Below are positions 40,585 through 54,500 of a stretch of DNA of 64,000 nucleotides, piece by piece; the stretch's first letter is position 1; every line of letters begins with the position of its first letter. The stretch lies in assembly GCA_964058805.1 (NCBI GenBank), contig CAXKVV010000411.1:1-64000 (forward strand), given 5' to 3'. The position numbers and the translations under genes are program-made. The notes under the pieces are model-generated. The model saw nothing but the letters and a program-made list of their open reading frames with translations, did no database searches and had not been told where the DNA came from. The stretch comes from Schoenoplectus triqueter (taxonomy: Eukaryota > Streptophyta > Magnoliopsida > Poales > Cyperaceae).

Positions 40585-43500
40585 CTATGGGCCCAAAAAG
40601 CGGGACTCCAACTCTAATAACACAGTGCTAATAGTCTCTAAATGAGTATGGAGGGAGTGCCTATCCTCCTCCGAGGCTGCCTCGAAGTCCAGGAACTGAG
40701 AGAAAGCACTATCTCGGGCACTCGAATGAATCTGCAGCTCCGGGAGACGTCCCGCCAGATGTCGAGAGAAGCCCTCTACTAATAATCTATGGTCCTCTAG
40801 CTCCTGCACGAGCAGTCGAGCGGGCCCACCACTGACTCCCATGGAGCGGAGAGTGGCACAAGAAGAAAGCCGCTGAAGATAATAGAGTCGAGCAGCCTCC
40901 AAATGCCTACGCAGCTCATGAATCTCTAACTCGTGCTGATATACAAGAGAGCTCGCATCCTGGTAAGCCCTGAGCAGCTCCTCACACCTCCTGGAAATAA
41001 AAGTGCTCTCGAGACGAGGTGCAATGAGTAGAGCTGGCGCGATGGTATCCCGCATCAGCCTATACCAATCGAAGGAGAAGCCACTGGGCAGAGAATCCAG
41101 GATCTCGAAATCTAGCGGATAGCCCCCGAAGAAGGTATCTCGGAGTGCATCCGCCAGCGCGGCCAAGGCGAGCTGCACATCCCTCGATGAAACATCTGCA
41201 AGTAAAATAAATGGGTTAGACAAATTGTTATAACCAAAGAAGAAATAGAAGGAAGAGAAGATCTAACCTATCGCCTCGTCGCCTGAGACAGGCGGGACTG
41301 AGTCAGGGATAGGGATGTCGGTCGCCTCAGGAGGACCCGTAGGTGTACCAGACCCGGCTACAAAATAAAATAAAAGCATAAGTACATGAAAAGTAAAAAT
41401 ACGGGCAAATGACAGAAGGAAATATAAGATACCGGGAGAAGCATGAGGCTCGGCGAGACCCTCGCTAGCCGGAACCCCTGTCTCTGGGCTGTGGAATAGC
41501 TGCTCCACCAGCCAGCTCTCATCCAACTCTGAGTCGTAGTCGACTGCAACCCGCTCAGTCGAGACTCTGTCATCTGTGGCCATGAGAGGCTGCACGTTGG
41601 GAGATGAAGAAGTATGAGATGGCCCTCCCTCGATCAATAAAGGCTCGTCGCCTGCGGGCTCGACAGCCAATGGACTCCCCTGCTCTAAAGAAGCCTCCTC
41701 TGGTAGTGCAAGAGTGAGCACTGGCCCCAGAATCACATCGAATGAGTCACCATCTCCAGTGGGTACCAGCAAAATCGACGGTGAAGCAGGACCGTCATGG
41801 AAGAAAGGCTCCGAGCGGTGAGGAGACGCCATGTCATCGGCCTCAGGGTCTGTAAAATTTACATGTAAGAATGAAAATACTAGTGCATACTGACAACTAG
41901 GTATTAAATGAAGCACACGAACCTGCGACGGCAAGGTCGGTGCAAAACCCTGGAATAGCAGTGCTCGCAGGCGCTGATAGATCTGCTACGATGTCATCCT
42001 GAGTTGCCTCTACAGGAGATGTCCCGCGAGCTGAAAAATAAACCCTAATCAGAGGTGTGAATGAAATGCGCCCAAGTAAAGATAGGCGAGTCAGTAAAGA
42101 AAATCACCCGGAGTGGGAGAAGGTAAAGAAGATGGAGAAGACGGCTGAGAGGCGCTGTCTCGATCTCTCCCTGTGGTAGCTGGAGCCGATGGCTCGACAT
42201 GTGGCTGAGAATGAACGCCAACTACTCGTGGACGAGGGACCGAGAACCCGGGCCCCGCATGATCATACTCATAAGCCAGCTCTGAATCAAAAGAGAATTG
42301 GTCGAAGTGAGACGAGGCTTATTAAAAAGAAATAACCTAAAAGGGATAATGAAGTGTACCTGTAAGAGTAGTCCTAACAGGAGCACGAGAAAACCGGCTG
42401 TCTAAACCCTGGAAATCAATAGGCTCTACAGTGATGTCTGGGAAAAGAGAGCGGCCATATGAGATATCTCCACTAGAAAGGACATGTCCGTCACGAGGGC
42501 AAGTGACACGTGCAACTACAGGAGGAGTGTATGACTGGTAAGAGCGGATGGCATCATGATACCACTGCTGATAACGTCTCGAGAAAGTGGGAACTCGAGA
42601 AGTAGAAACCATCTGGCAACGAACACCGGTACCTAGTCGGAAGAGGTGAGTATAACACCACCCGACACCCTCCAAGTCAGCTGCCAAAAACTCAGGACGA
42701 AGAAGAGGCGCTGGGATATCCTGATCTAGCCCAAACTGATGTGCACACCGATGAGGTGAATAGGGCTCAATGAATATGTGATCACCCGATCTAAAAGGAA
42801 GGAAACCCTGGCGGATGCTAACAAGGTACTCCAAGTCAGTCAGTCTATCCCGAATGCTAGAAGGGTCAGAAGAAGGAACCCTACTATCAACCACTGACCG
42901 CTCCACGGTCCTGGCTATCCTGCGAGTCATCCGTCTATCTCGAGCGAACCTCAGATGATCACGACTCCTATAAAATCTGTATCTGGCATCTGCGGGAGTC
43001 AAAGAAGTGGGCTGCACTCCGGCTAAATCGCCCAACAGAGGTAAATGGTCTCTCAATGAAGCAGCCATACCAGGATCATAAGAACCTGACCAATGCATAT
43101 GAAGCCAGCCGCTAACCAAATGCCATGGAATCAGCTCCCTACATCTCGAAGGACTACGAGATGATACTAGACCGCGGAGACCCCTGTAAATGTTGGCCAA
43201 TACAGGCACTGATAAGGAAATCCTGCTGCCGCGCGCAATCAAACTCGCCATGACAAATACAGAAGGCCGGATGGTGTATGCAGGGGAGCTGGGTAATAGA
43301 AAGTAACAGATCCACCAGGAAATGAATGCGGTCAGATAAGTCTCCCGATCTATATCGTGAGAGCACAATGCATCCTGAGAAGGGGCAGGGCCGTCGTAGT
43401 GAATCTCGAGACGACCTGTACCAAAAGGATCCCGAATAGAGGCTAAGCCCTCGGGACGAGTATGAACTCGATCTGTGAAATAGGCAATCCAATGCCTGAA

Positions 43501-44238
43501 GGGGACTCCGGAGTGACCCCCTCTCAAATGATGGTATATATCATACACCCTCTGTAAAGATGACGGGAATCGAGATGAATCTCTCAAGTCAGTAGGCGAG
43601 ACTATGAACTCGTCGTAAAACCAGCCAAAGATCGGCAACCCCGTCAACTGCTGTATCTCCAGGAGAGTCGGAGTCAGCTCCCGGTCATCAATGAACAAAG
43701 TATTGGTGGAATAGTTCCACCTCTCGCAAAAGGCCCACAGCCAGGGTGTGTCGATGTGATAGCGAAACATCGACAGAAAGATCGGGTCGTATATCCCAGT
43801 ACGCTCAAGTATAGCCCTCTCCCGCATGAGTATATATCGAGTCCACTCCAGCTGGTAACCGTGGCACTCTAAAGGAGCCATGAAAGAAGCGGAAGACCAC
43901 CGAGAAGCCTCCCCGTCAATAATCTCCTTGCCCAGGAGATGTGTCAAAGGAGCTGTAGAGGCAACGCCTAAAGGCTGAAGGGGCATGATGTCATGAGGCT
44001 GATCATCCCTGAAGAATAAACCGCCGCCTCGCGGGTAGACAGGAGTCGCTCGGATGGCTGAAACGAAAGGAGTCCAATCGCTAGGGTCCTCATAAAAAGA
44101 ATGATAATGACTCAAGGGGCGACGCGGAATGGCGTCGTGAGATGAAACTACAATACCCGAAGAGGAGAAGACGTCATGAGAAATGAAGTGATGAATAATA
44201 AGGAATAATGCACCAAGACAAGCCTTTCGAGCGTTCAA
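40585..44238 (-). CDS. Antisense six-exon gene: plant mobile domain protein, about 1092 aa
   Basis: Exons on the minus strand: 44238-42360, 42281-42108, 42030-41923, 41849-41433, 41357-41268, 41195-40585. All five introns (78, 77, 73, 75 and 72 bp) start GT, end AG, and interrupt codons after the first base. The joined frame is 3279 bases with no internal stop. Exon 1 has the plant mobile domain: W...FCERW, then E.TPTL.E...L.GLPI.G around residues 160-210. Exons 2-5 encode Pro/Ser-rich and acidic, probably disordered sequence; exon 6 is helical. Relatives include the host proteins MAIN and MAIL1 and transposon-borne proteins, so a role in silencing or nuclear regulation is possible but unproven. 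The start Met lies 25 bp from the 3' LTR, so any promoter must be in that LTR or a later Met is used. Confidence 0.82.
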
Positions 44239-44246
44239 GGCTCGTC

Positions 44247-44262
44247 TTGGTGGGTGGCTCTT
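44247..44262 (+). other. 3' LTR junction motif in the polypurine-tract position
   Basis: TTGGTGGGTGGCTCTT ends at the first base before the 3' LTR, whose start is fixed by the satellite junction of the 5' LTR. The same 16 bases occur in the pol-less element (806-821). Confidence 0.75.
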
Positions 44263-47200
44263 TGTTTACCCTTAAAAAAATTTCAAGGATGAGTAGATGA
44301 ATAAATGAAATAAATTGATGATAAATCATAAGAAAGGGGGAGAAGAAAGAGAGCAGTGGAAAGGTGGCCCACTGATCAGGAAAGGCCGCTGCATAACCCC
44401 GGAACAAATCCATTAGTCCCACAATGGAATGCTGAGCGCAAAGTGAAGAGTATAAATACCCCGCTATTCTCTATCCACTCAGCATGTGTGACACCCAAGA
44501 AGATCGAGGGAGAGAGGAGACCTCTTGGGTGTCACCATGTGATTTTATCTTTTCTGACAAGTGGGACCCACATGGCAATCCCTTATGAGCAGCTCCAATG
44601 ACATGGACCTAGCCTATTTTGTTAAGAAAGCTAATTAACCCGGAACAGAGGTTAAGCATTAATCCCACAAGGAAATCCTAAATATGGAGCAAGGATATAA
44701 ATACCCAGCCACCTTCTGCCCATTCGAAGTGGCTGACCCTCGGGAGATTTAGGAGAGAGAAAATCTCCTGATGGGTCAGCCATTTGATTATATTTTCTCT
44801 GACAAGTGGGACCCACCTGGCAGCCCCTTGTAGATGAACCTAATGGCACAGCCTATCTGATGAGTCATCCATATGACCATTTTCACTGACAGGTGGACCC
44901 CACACCTCAGTGACCTATTGAAGAGGGTCAGAATTGAACCCTAGAAATCTGCCTTTGAAGCTAACCCTAGGAAGGAGCTGAAGCAGTATAATCCCTATAC
45001 TACATGAAATGATGTCAATGCCAAGCTAGCATTTTGATGCAACTAATCATGAGAAATTCCAAATGTGATTTTGTTTTCAAGGCTGACCTGGTGCCAAAGC
45101 TGCGAGCAACCACCTAACCATGCTTTGATTTGTGTCAATTACTGATAAGTAGTCAGTTATTTGACCAAGTCACCCTCATGTTAAGGGATTGAAAGTCAAT
45201 TTCACAAGACTGATCAGGTGCCAAAGCTGGGAGCAACCATCTGATCAAGTCTAGATTTGTATTAATTGCTGATAAGTAGTCAGCATTTGATCAAATCAAG
45301 CCCTAATAAATATCAATATAAGTCTAATTGATATCTAGTTAGGGTGGTTTCTGCAAGAGGGAGATAATTGGCAGAGACACAGAGCTACAATTGAGATCAG
45401 GGATTAATTCATAAGGAATAATAGGGTTTTATGAATAAAAGAATTTTTAATCCAGAGAAGGAAGGGTAAAAATGGAATTAAAAATTACAGGGATGATCAT
45501 CATGAATTTAGGGATTTTTGGTGAAATTTTCATGATTTTTGGATAAGTGGAGCTATCAGAATAAATTCAGGGAAGATAAAGGCAGAATAAATGGATTGAT
45601 CAAAGGCTGAGATTCAATCAAGGGTTCATCTGGGTGCAATCTGGGGACAGAGACACATCTGGGTACAAACTGGGGATCCTAAGCACACCTACACCGAATC
45701 AGAGAAGAGAGAGGGTGTGACACGTGTCAGCATCTCATTGGGCCACCTCATGCCACGTGTCAGCACCCCATTGGTCCACTTCAGCCATGTGGGCCCCACA
45801 CCCCTGCAGACCTGACAAGTGGGCCCCACCTATGCCACATGGCAGTCAGCCATTGGTCCACATCAGCAGCCATCTCATTCAATAGCTGGACAAATGGCAG
45901 CATGCTATAAGGCCACCTCAACAGCCCATTGCCATGTGGCCTCCCCTTATTGGTCCACCTCACCACTGTGAATCTCACTATGCTATAAGGCGACTGACAA
46001 GTGGGCCCCACTGGATGCCACATGGCATGCACTCACTGGTGCCATGTCATCATACAGTGTGTATAAGGAGAGACACATGGCTCCTTATAATTGGTACAGA
46101 GCAACACAAGGTGCCACATGGCACTATCTTACAGGGCCACATCACACACAGGTTATTAACACTAAGGGTTTGTTTAATAAGCAACCAACCAATCAGGCAG
46201 AGCCACCTCAGCCTATTAACCCTAATCATTATACTAATCAACTGCTAATTAGATCTATAGGCGTATACTCACATAACCTTACAGGTGGGACCCTATTGTC
46301 AGGTTTATGAATCAGAGGCGCATAAGCCACTATGTGAACCAAACTCATTCGAATACAACTGGAATTTAAATAAAGGATAAAGAAAGGAAAGGTGTACCTG
46401 GCTCATGCGCATTATCCCCCTGGCTGTGGACCCCACTCTGTTGCGGTTCACGTGCGCCAAGGCCAACCCCTCCAGAGGCGCCTCCTTCTTCTCTTCTTCC
46501 TCTGCGTCTCTTTCTTCCGCGCGATTGATCGAAAGGCGCCATGGATGAATAAGCTAGAGATGGCGTAATAATTCAAATTCCTTCAATATAAAGATGCAGA
46601 ACATTGATTAAAGCATGGAAAAGCTATGAATTTTGGAGATTACGAAAGGAACAAGGAAAATTAGTCTAAAACAGTTAGTAAGGTTGAAATTGGGATTGAC
46701 CTTTGCAAGTTCACAAATGTGAAATTGATTATGCAAGTAGCCTCCTTCCACTAAGGCGACACTCTCCAGATGCAAAGATAACACCTTGTGAAGCTTTACA
46801 ACAGTATTCCACCAAGTCAATAATCGGAGGAAGAACAGTGAGCTCAAACTTGACAATGGAGTACACCAGTAGTGCAAGAGACAGACCGGATCAATTACTG
46901 GAGCTAAGAGGAAGCTGAAAAAGCTTGCAATTGAATGAATTGGTGAAAGAGTGATAGCAATGGTGATTGAGTGGAAAATCGGGCTTAAATGGAGAAATAA
47001 GAAATTTAAACTGTGTAAAGGCTTTTATAGTATCCAGAGGGACCCTCTGGTGATTGCCAAGTATAGAGAAAGTTCTAGAATGATCCAGAAATGAGTGAAG
47101 GCCGGTTAAGTCAAGAGAGTGGCAAGAGGGTAAATATGAAAATGTGTGTAACTAACTCAAACGGCCTAGCTGCCAAAGGCCAACTCAATTGAGTGATTAG

Positions 47201-49853
47201 AAAGCACAGTAGCATCCCAGCCATTGATCTAAGCCGAACCAAGGGTGAAGATTGAATAAAAAACCGTAATCCAAGTGCTAATCTTCTAACCAATCACCAT
47301 TTAGCAAATTTCATACCTTTTAGCCTATATAAACTCACAGAATCAGATAGATAGAGGAGCTCTGGAAAATCTAGCAATTGAGAGAGAGAGAGAGAGAGAT
47401 ATAGTAACAAGAGAAAGGAAGAAAGGGTGAAAATCATCTCCAAGGCCGAAATTGAAATCAATTGATAGTAGAGCAAGCCTAGCTCTCTCAATTCGATTGA
47501 AATTTAGCAATCTTGGTGCATTCTCAGTTGAACAAGGTAAATGTAAAATGAGAATTTCAATTGTTGCAATTATGTAAGCCGATTTAGCCATTTCTATTGG
47601 AATTTTCATTTGCATTTGATTTCTCTTGAATTCTTTATTAATTCTTGATTTATGATCTTCAGTCTTGCTCTTTTCAAACCCAATTTATAATATAAATCAC
47701 TATGGCTATATGAATAAGATCAGAAAATTCAGCTCAAACATTCAAATTTTGAGTTTAAATCCATTTTCCAGTCTTTTTACTTTGTTCTTCTCTAAGCAAA
47801 GGATCTGAAGGCACAAGATTGGTAGTAGGTCTCTTGTAGGCCTCCCATTCTCCATTTGATCGGTGAATTAGACAAATTGGTAGAAGGATTTCCGTCCTCT
47901 CAATTCTGTCGATCTGACAATCAGTGAAATTCAAACCGATACCATTGTATTGAAGTTGAATTGATAACTTGAACATGGTGATGTAACAGTATCACATATG
48001 CGGAAGAAGAAGCATCACCAAAATCAAGCATCAATTGAAAGGAATTTGACTGTTTGAGTTGAATCGCGCGGTACCAGTATATAACGAGACCAATTACTCA
48101 AAGAAGATTGGAATTAAAGCAAAATTGAATAAATAATCCGGTATAACATCAATTAACAAAGATTAATCTGAAAGATTTTACTAGAATCAATCGGCAATTT
48201 GATCAAAATAAGCAATCAAAGCAATCGGTACCGAATTATGAACTGTACCGAAACGGTACTGGGTTATGTAGCAATCTGACCGATGGATCTCGAATCAAAG
48301 ATCAAGATCATACTCCTCCGAGTAGGGCGATGCTAGGGGTAGTGGCCGATCATCGATCAAGAGCTCCGATCACCAGAAGCGCGGTAGCACGCATCTCAGT
48401 GAAGTGATCGGCAGAGGGGATGAAGAGAAGCCCCTGCGCGAGATTTGATGCGCAGATACGGATCTTAGTGAATCTCAAAGAAATCCAACGTCTCCCGTGA
48501 ATCGACCGTTAAAAGGAATAATAATGAGTGGATCTAAATCGTTCATCTACTAGGAACTAATCTTAAAACATATCGGACGATTCAAATAAGAGTAAAGATA
48601 TATGAAAGATATGCACTAATCTCAATATAGATCCAACGGCCCAGATTAGGCCCAGTAATCAAATAATAGCAAAATATTAATAATATAGGATAAATGAATG
48701 ATTTGAAAATGCTATTAAACTCCAAATTGACTCAAATTTGTTTCTAAAATTTTCTTATTTTTCATACTATTTTTCTATACAATAATATTCCAGTTTTAGA
48801 AATATAATCATGATAAAACAATTTAAAAGCAAAAAACATTACCTATATTGATATGTTTGACCTAATTTTGACTTGTCATTTTAAATACTATAAAAAATTC
48901 CAAAAATACAAATAAAAATCATAAATAATAACTAGATATATTTTACTGATTTTTCAAGTGATTTTCCATGAAATAATAATGGTGATAATAATATACCATA
49001 ATAAATAATGAGAGTAGCTATATTCTTTGATAAATATAAAAAAAAATATATAAAAAAAAATATGAATAACAATAAATATTATATTGATATCTTTCTGTAA
49101 AAAGAATAATAAAAGTAAATAGCACAAAATATACAAAATATATTACTATGGTAATAAATAGTAAAATACATTTTCTTTTATGATAAAAAAAAAATGATAA
49201 TATAGTTTTATAATATGAATTGTATTTCTTTTGTTACTCCCATGCAAATATACAATAAAAATACTTTTGATGAATAAACTGTAATAAAAATAATAGTTGT
49301 AATAAAAACATAATGAATTTCATCTCTTATGGTTATTTTCAACTAATAATAAAAAATCTTATACTTTTCCATAGATAATAAATAGAAATAATAAAAATAA
49401 TGAATAGTATAATAAATAGGATAGAATATTAGTAATGATTTCTTTTAGCTATCATAAATAATAATAATAAAAAAAAATATAAAAAAAAAATAATAATAAT
49501 AAAATAGTATAGCTAACCACCTTTTAATTTTGTAAATGATTCTTACATAATGAATAGTATTTTAAATATAATAGAATATAATAATAAAATTCTATTACTT
49601 TAGCTATTATAAACATTTTAAAAATACAAATAAAAAAATATAGCCATTTTATTTTCTATTACTTTTGTAAGTGATTTTCTATAGAATACATAGAGTTTAG
49701 AAGTAATGAAAATAAAATTCTACTATTTTAGCTATTATAAAATCCCAAAAATATAAATAAAGTTCTAAGTTAATAGCTACCCATTTTCTATTATTTTTGT
49801 AAATAGTTTTCTACATAGATAAATAGCATTCAAAAATAATAATAATAGTAATA

Positions 49854-49899
<46 letters not shown>

Positions 49900-51520
49900 T
49901 AATAAATAAATGCATCTTGATAATAGAGATAATAATAGAAGATATTATATGGGCTTTGTATATTTTTGAGATGAATAAAAAATGCTCACACAAGGAGTGT
50001 AGAGTCACATGAGAATATTTGCACAACATTTAGAAAGATATGTCGAGACAAGAACATCTTGACATTTGATGAATAATAATAAAATACGTTGAGACAAGAA
50101 CATCTCGACGTGAGAAGATTAAGGCTTCGATAGCAATATGAAGAAGATGCGTTGAGACAAGAACATCTTGACGTTTGAAGATTAAGGCTTCGATAGCGAC
50201 CTGAGAAGATACATCGAGACAAGAACATCTTGATGTTTGATGAAGAATAACCAGAGCTACGATACTAACATGAAGATATACGTCGACTCTGAAGAAGAAG
50301 AACATTATGATGTCCTAGAGAGGTGACATCTTAATGACTCGCTGCCATGAGCAAGTAACTCATGATTGAATACGCTCACACAAGGGGTGTAGGGCTACAT
50401 AGTAATTTTGCACAAGTAATGCAACACGTAGAATGATTAGTCGAGACAAGAACATCTTGGCGTTCGTTGAAGATTGACCAAAGCTACGACATCAGCATGG
50501 AGAGATATGTCGACTTTGAAGATGAAGAACGTTACGATGTCCTAGCGAAGTGACATCTTAATGACTCGGTGTCATGAACAAGTAATTCATGACCATTTGA
50601 GCTGGCAAGACTGAACTCGTCCGTCGATGAGTTTATCTCCTGGCTCATTTCCCGAGAATGTGAGATTGAATCGGTCTGTTGGTAGATTCATCCACAAAAC
50701 AGTGAATGTGAACCGTTCTGTAGGTAGGTTCCTTCACTAACACATGCCTCAATGTTGAACTGGCCCAGCGCTTCAGGTTTGACATTGTGTGCAATTGTGT
50801 TTCCTAGGTTTATGAATCGGCTTAGTGCTTCGAATTCATGATCTAGAAGATCGGTGAGAAGAAATACGTGGGCCATAGCCACCCTTCTCCTGATTCACCA
50901 ACCTCAAGATCAACCGGCTCAGTGCTTCGAGTTGTATTTTGTGTGATTGGTTGTTGACTAGTTAAGATTGAACCGGTCTGTTTGTAGGTTTATCTTCTAG
51001 ATCAACGGAGGTCGAGTCGGTCTGTATGTAGACTCACCTCAAGCCCCCTATGAAGAGATTAACCTGGTCTGTTGGTAAGGTTACATCTCGAGGTGGCATG
51101 GACTGAACCGGTCTGTTTGTAGGTTCGTCCCCCATAAGACAAAACCGATCTGTTTGTAGGTTTGTCTTCCATAGATTGAACCGGTCTGTTGGTAGGTTCA
51201 TCTTCCGTAGATCCATTTTTATAAACTTAGACGACCACTTGCCCATCTCTTAACTATACTATTTGCTTCTCTCTTTCAAAGATCCAGAGGTGCCTCGAGG
51301 TTCGTAGCCCAGGGTAATTAACGGTGGGGGCTTGCGCCCACCGGAATCTACAAGAACTCACAATCACTAAAAACCCCCTGAATGTGCATCCAAATAATCT
51401 CTAAATGGCAGAATCGGCCGACACCCATCAGATGCACGCTCGGGAGGGATCTCCGTGTCCTTCTTCCGCAGAACCCATCGCCCGGCGGCGGTGCGGCGGC
51501 GCGCGAAAAAGGGTCGCACA
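44263..51520 (+). repeat. 3' LTR of the giant element, 7258 bp
   Basis: Nearly identical to 22365-29623 (offset 21898, then 21897 after the A-run near 27590). It carries the same TATA-hairpin modules (44451-44535, 44696-44782), TATA candidate (47326-47333), stem-loop arrays (50040-51203) and U5 hairpin (51323-51342). Its U3 side lies next to the start of the antisense gene. Confidence 0.97.
50040..51203 (+). repeat. Stem-loop arrays A, B, C and D, 3' LTR copy
   Basis: The same hairpins as 28143-29306, shifted by 21897. I saw no difference between the two copies in this part, as expected for LTRs of a recent insertion. Confidence 0.85.
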
Positions 51521-51525
51521 CAGAA
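51521..51525. repeat. Target-site duplication CAGAA, right copy
   Basis: It follows the LTR end TCGCACA and continues directly into satellite (TATTAATATTG). Confidence 0.97.
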
Positions 51526-54500
51526 TATTAATATTGAATATTTTATTATAAAAACACATAATACAAAATATTTGGAGTGTTCATATAATTTTTTACGAAT
51601 TTATGCGCAGTTATGAGGCCAAAATAACATAAAACACAAACAACTCGTTTAAACTGCAGTTTTCAAAGCATATGGATGAAGTTTTAGGCAAAGTTAGTTT
51701 ACTAAAATCTTAATATTGAATATTTAATTATAAAAACACATAATGGACAATATTTGAAGTGTCCATTGTAATTTGCTTGAATTTACACAGTAATGAGGCA
51801 TAAAATGACATAAAATAAAATTAACATGTCTAAACAGCATTTTTCAACACATACGGATGAAACTTTGACCAAAATGAGTGTGGCAGAAAGTTTATATTGA
51901 ATATTTAATAATAAAATCATATAATAGACAATATTAGGAGTGTTCGTATCAATTTTCACGAAATTCATTGAAGTTACAAGGCCAAAATAATATAAAACAC
52001 AATCAACTTATTTAAACAACTGTTTTTATTGCATTTAGAGCATATTTTGGGCAAAATGAGTTTCGTAGAATAGTCATATAGAATATTCAACTGTGAAAAC
52101 ATACAATAAACAACATTAGGAGTGCACATTTGAATTTTAATGAATTTACACGCAGTTGTGAGGCCAAAATACGATAAAACGCAGAAAACTCATTTAAACA
52201 GCAGTTTGAAATTCATCTTGATTTCGTTTTTGGCAAATTAAATGTCATAAAATCTTAATATTGAATATTTAACTATTGAAACATATAATAGACAAAATTA
52301 GAAGTCTCCATTTAAATTTGCATGAATTTATGCGCAGTTGTGAGGCCAAAATTACATAAAATGAAATCAACTTGTTTAAACGACAGTTTTTAATACATAT
52401 GGATGATATTTTATGCAAAATGAGTGTCGTAGAATTATTATATTAAATATTTAATTCTAAAAACACATAATATAAAATATTAGGAGTGTTCATAAGAATT
52501 TGCATGAATTTATATGCAGTTATGAGGTTAAAATAATATAAAACGCAAACAAGTCATTTTAACAGCAGTTCTCAATGCATCTGGATGATGTTTTAGGCAA
52601 ATTTTGTGTTGGAAAATATTAATATTGAATATTTAATTATAATAACATGCAACAGATAATATTTGAAGGGTCCATGTGAATTTTCATGAATGTACGCACA
52701 GTAATGGGGCAAAATATAACATAAAATGCAAACAACCCGTTTAAGCAGAAGTTTTAATACATTCGGATGATGTTTTTGAGCAAAATGAGTGTCAGAGAAA
52801 AATTCATATTGAATATTCAATTATAAAATCATATAGTGGACAATATTAGGAGTGTTCATATTAATTTTCATGAAATTAATTTTAGTTATGAGGCAAAAGT
52901 AACATAAAACACAATCAACTTATTTAAACAATAGTTTTTAATGCATCCAGCGGATGTGTTGTGCAAAATGAGTGTCGTAGAATATTCACGTTAGATATTC
53001 AATTGTAAAAACATATAAGAGACAATATTAGTAGAGTTCATATGAATTCGGACGAATTTACGTGCGGTAGTGAGGCCAAAATAACATAAAACGAAAACAA
53101 CTCGTTAAAACAGCAGATTTAATTCAACTGGATGATATTTTGGATAAAATAAGTGTCATAGAATCTTAATATTGAATATTTAATTATAAAAACATATGAT
53201 AGCCAAAATTATATGTGTCCATATATATTTTCCGAATTTATGCATAGTTATGAGACCAAAGTAACACAAAATGCAAGTAACTTGATAAAACAACAGTTTT
53301 TAATACATGCGGATGATGTTTTTTGCAAAATAAGTGTTGCAGAATATTAATATTGAATATTTTATTATAAAAACACATAATACAAAATATTTGGAGTGTT
53401 CATATAATTTTTTACGAATTTATGCGCAGTTATGAGGCCAAAATAACATAAAACACAAACAACTCGTTTAAACTGCAGTTTTCAAAGCATATGGATGAAG
53501 TTTTAGGCAAAGTTAGTTTACTAAAATCTTAATATTGAATATTTAATTATAAAAACACATAATGGACAATATTTGAAGTGTCCATTGTAATTTGCTTGAA
53601 TTTACACAGTAATGAGGCATAAAATGACATAAAATAAAATTAACATGTCTAAACAGCATTTTTCAACACATACGGATGAAACTTTGACCAAAATGAGTGT
53701 GGCAGAAAGTTTATATTGAATATTTAATAATAAAATCATATAATAGACAATATTAGGAGTGTTCGTATCAATTTTCACGAAATTCATTGAAGTTACAAGG
53801 CCAAAATAATATAAAACACAATCAACTTATTTAAACAACTGTTTTTATTGCATTTAGAGCATATTTTGGGCAAAATGAGTTTCGTAGAATAGTCATATAG
53901 AATATTCAACTGTGAAAACATACAATAAACAACATTAGGAGTGCACATTTGAATTTTAATGAATTTACACGCAGTTGTGAGGCCAAAATACGATAAAACG
54001 CAGAAAACTCATTTAAACAGCAGTTTGAAATTCATCTTGATTTCGTTTTTGGCAAATTAAATGTCATAAAATCTTAATATTGAATATTTAACTATTGAAA
54101 CATATAATAGACAAAATTAGAAGTCTCCATTTAAATTTGCATGAATTTATGCGCAGTTGTGAGGCCAAAATTACATAAAATGAAATCAACTTGTTTAAAC
54201 GACAGTTTTTAATACATATGGATGATATTTTATGCAAAATGAGTGTCGTAGAATTATTATATTAAATATTTAATTCTAAAAACACATAATATAAAATATT
54301 AGGAGTGTTCATAAGAATTTGCATGAATTTATATGCAGTTATGAGGTTAAAATAATATAAAACGCAAACAAGTCATTTTAACAGCAGTTCTCAATGCATC
54401 TGGATGATGTTTTAGGCAAATTTTGTGTTGGAAAATATTAATATTGAATATTTAATTATAATAACATGCAACAGATAATATTTGAAGGGTCCATGTGAAT

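Larger units (their letters stand above)
22365..51520 (+). mobile_element. Complete giant Ogre/Tat-like Ty3/gypsy retrotransposon, 29156 bp
   Basis: Two LTRs (7259 and 7258 bp) flank a 14639-bp interior: primer binding site, leader, one intact gag-pro-RT-RNaseH-aRNaseH-integrase frame, a 1.7-kb spacer, an antisense six-exon gene, and the 3' junction motif. A perfect 5-bp target-site duplication marks insertion into the satellite. LTR differences I found are substitutions at 22669, 25862, 27324 and 29509 and one A in the run near 27590, so insertion is very recent. Length, LTR size, the second archaeal-type RNase H and a likely tRNA-Arg primer fit the Ogre/Tat lineage. With no inactivating lesion seen, it may be autonomous and active. 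Confidence 0.96.

Noticed and set aside
40585..41934. Two separate small antisense genes of 212 and 223 codons
   Set aside because: Their first residues are intron-derived. Consensus splice sites join them in frame to the plant mobile domain exon, so they are treated as later exons of one gene.
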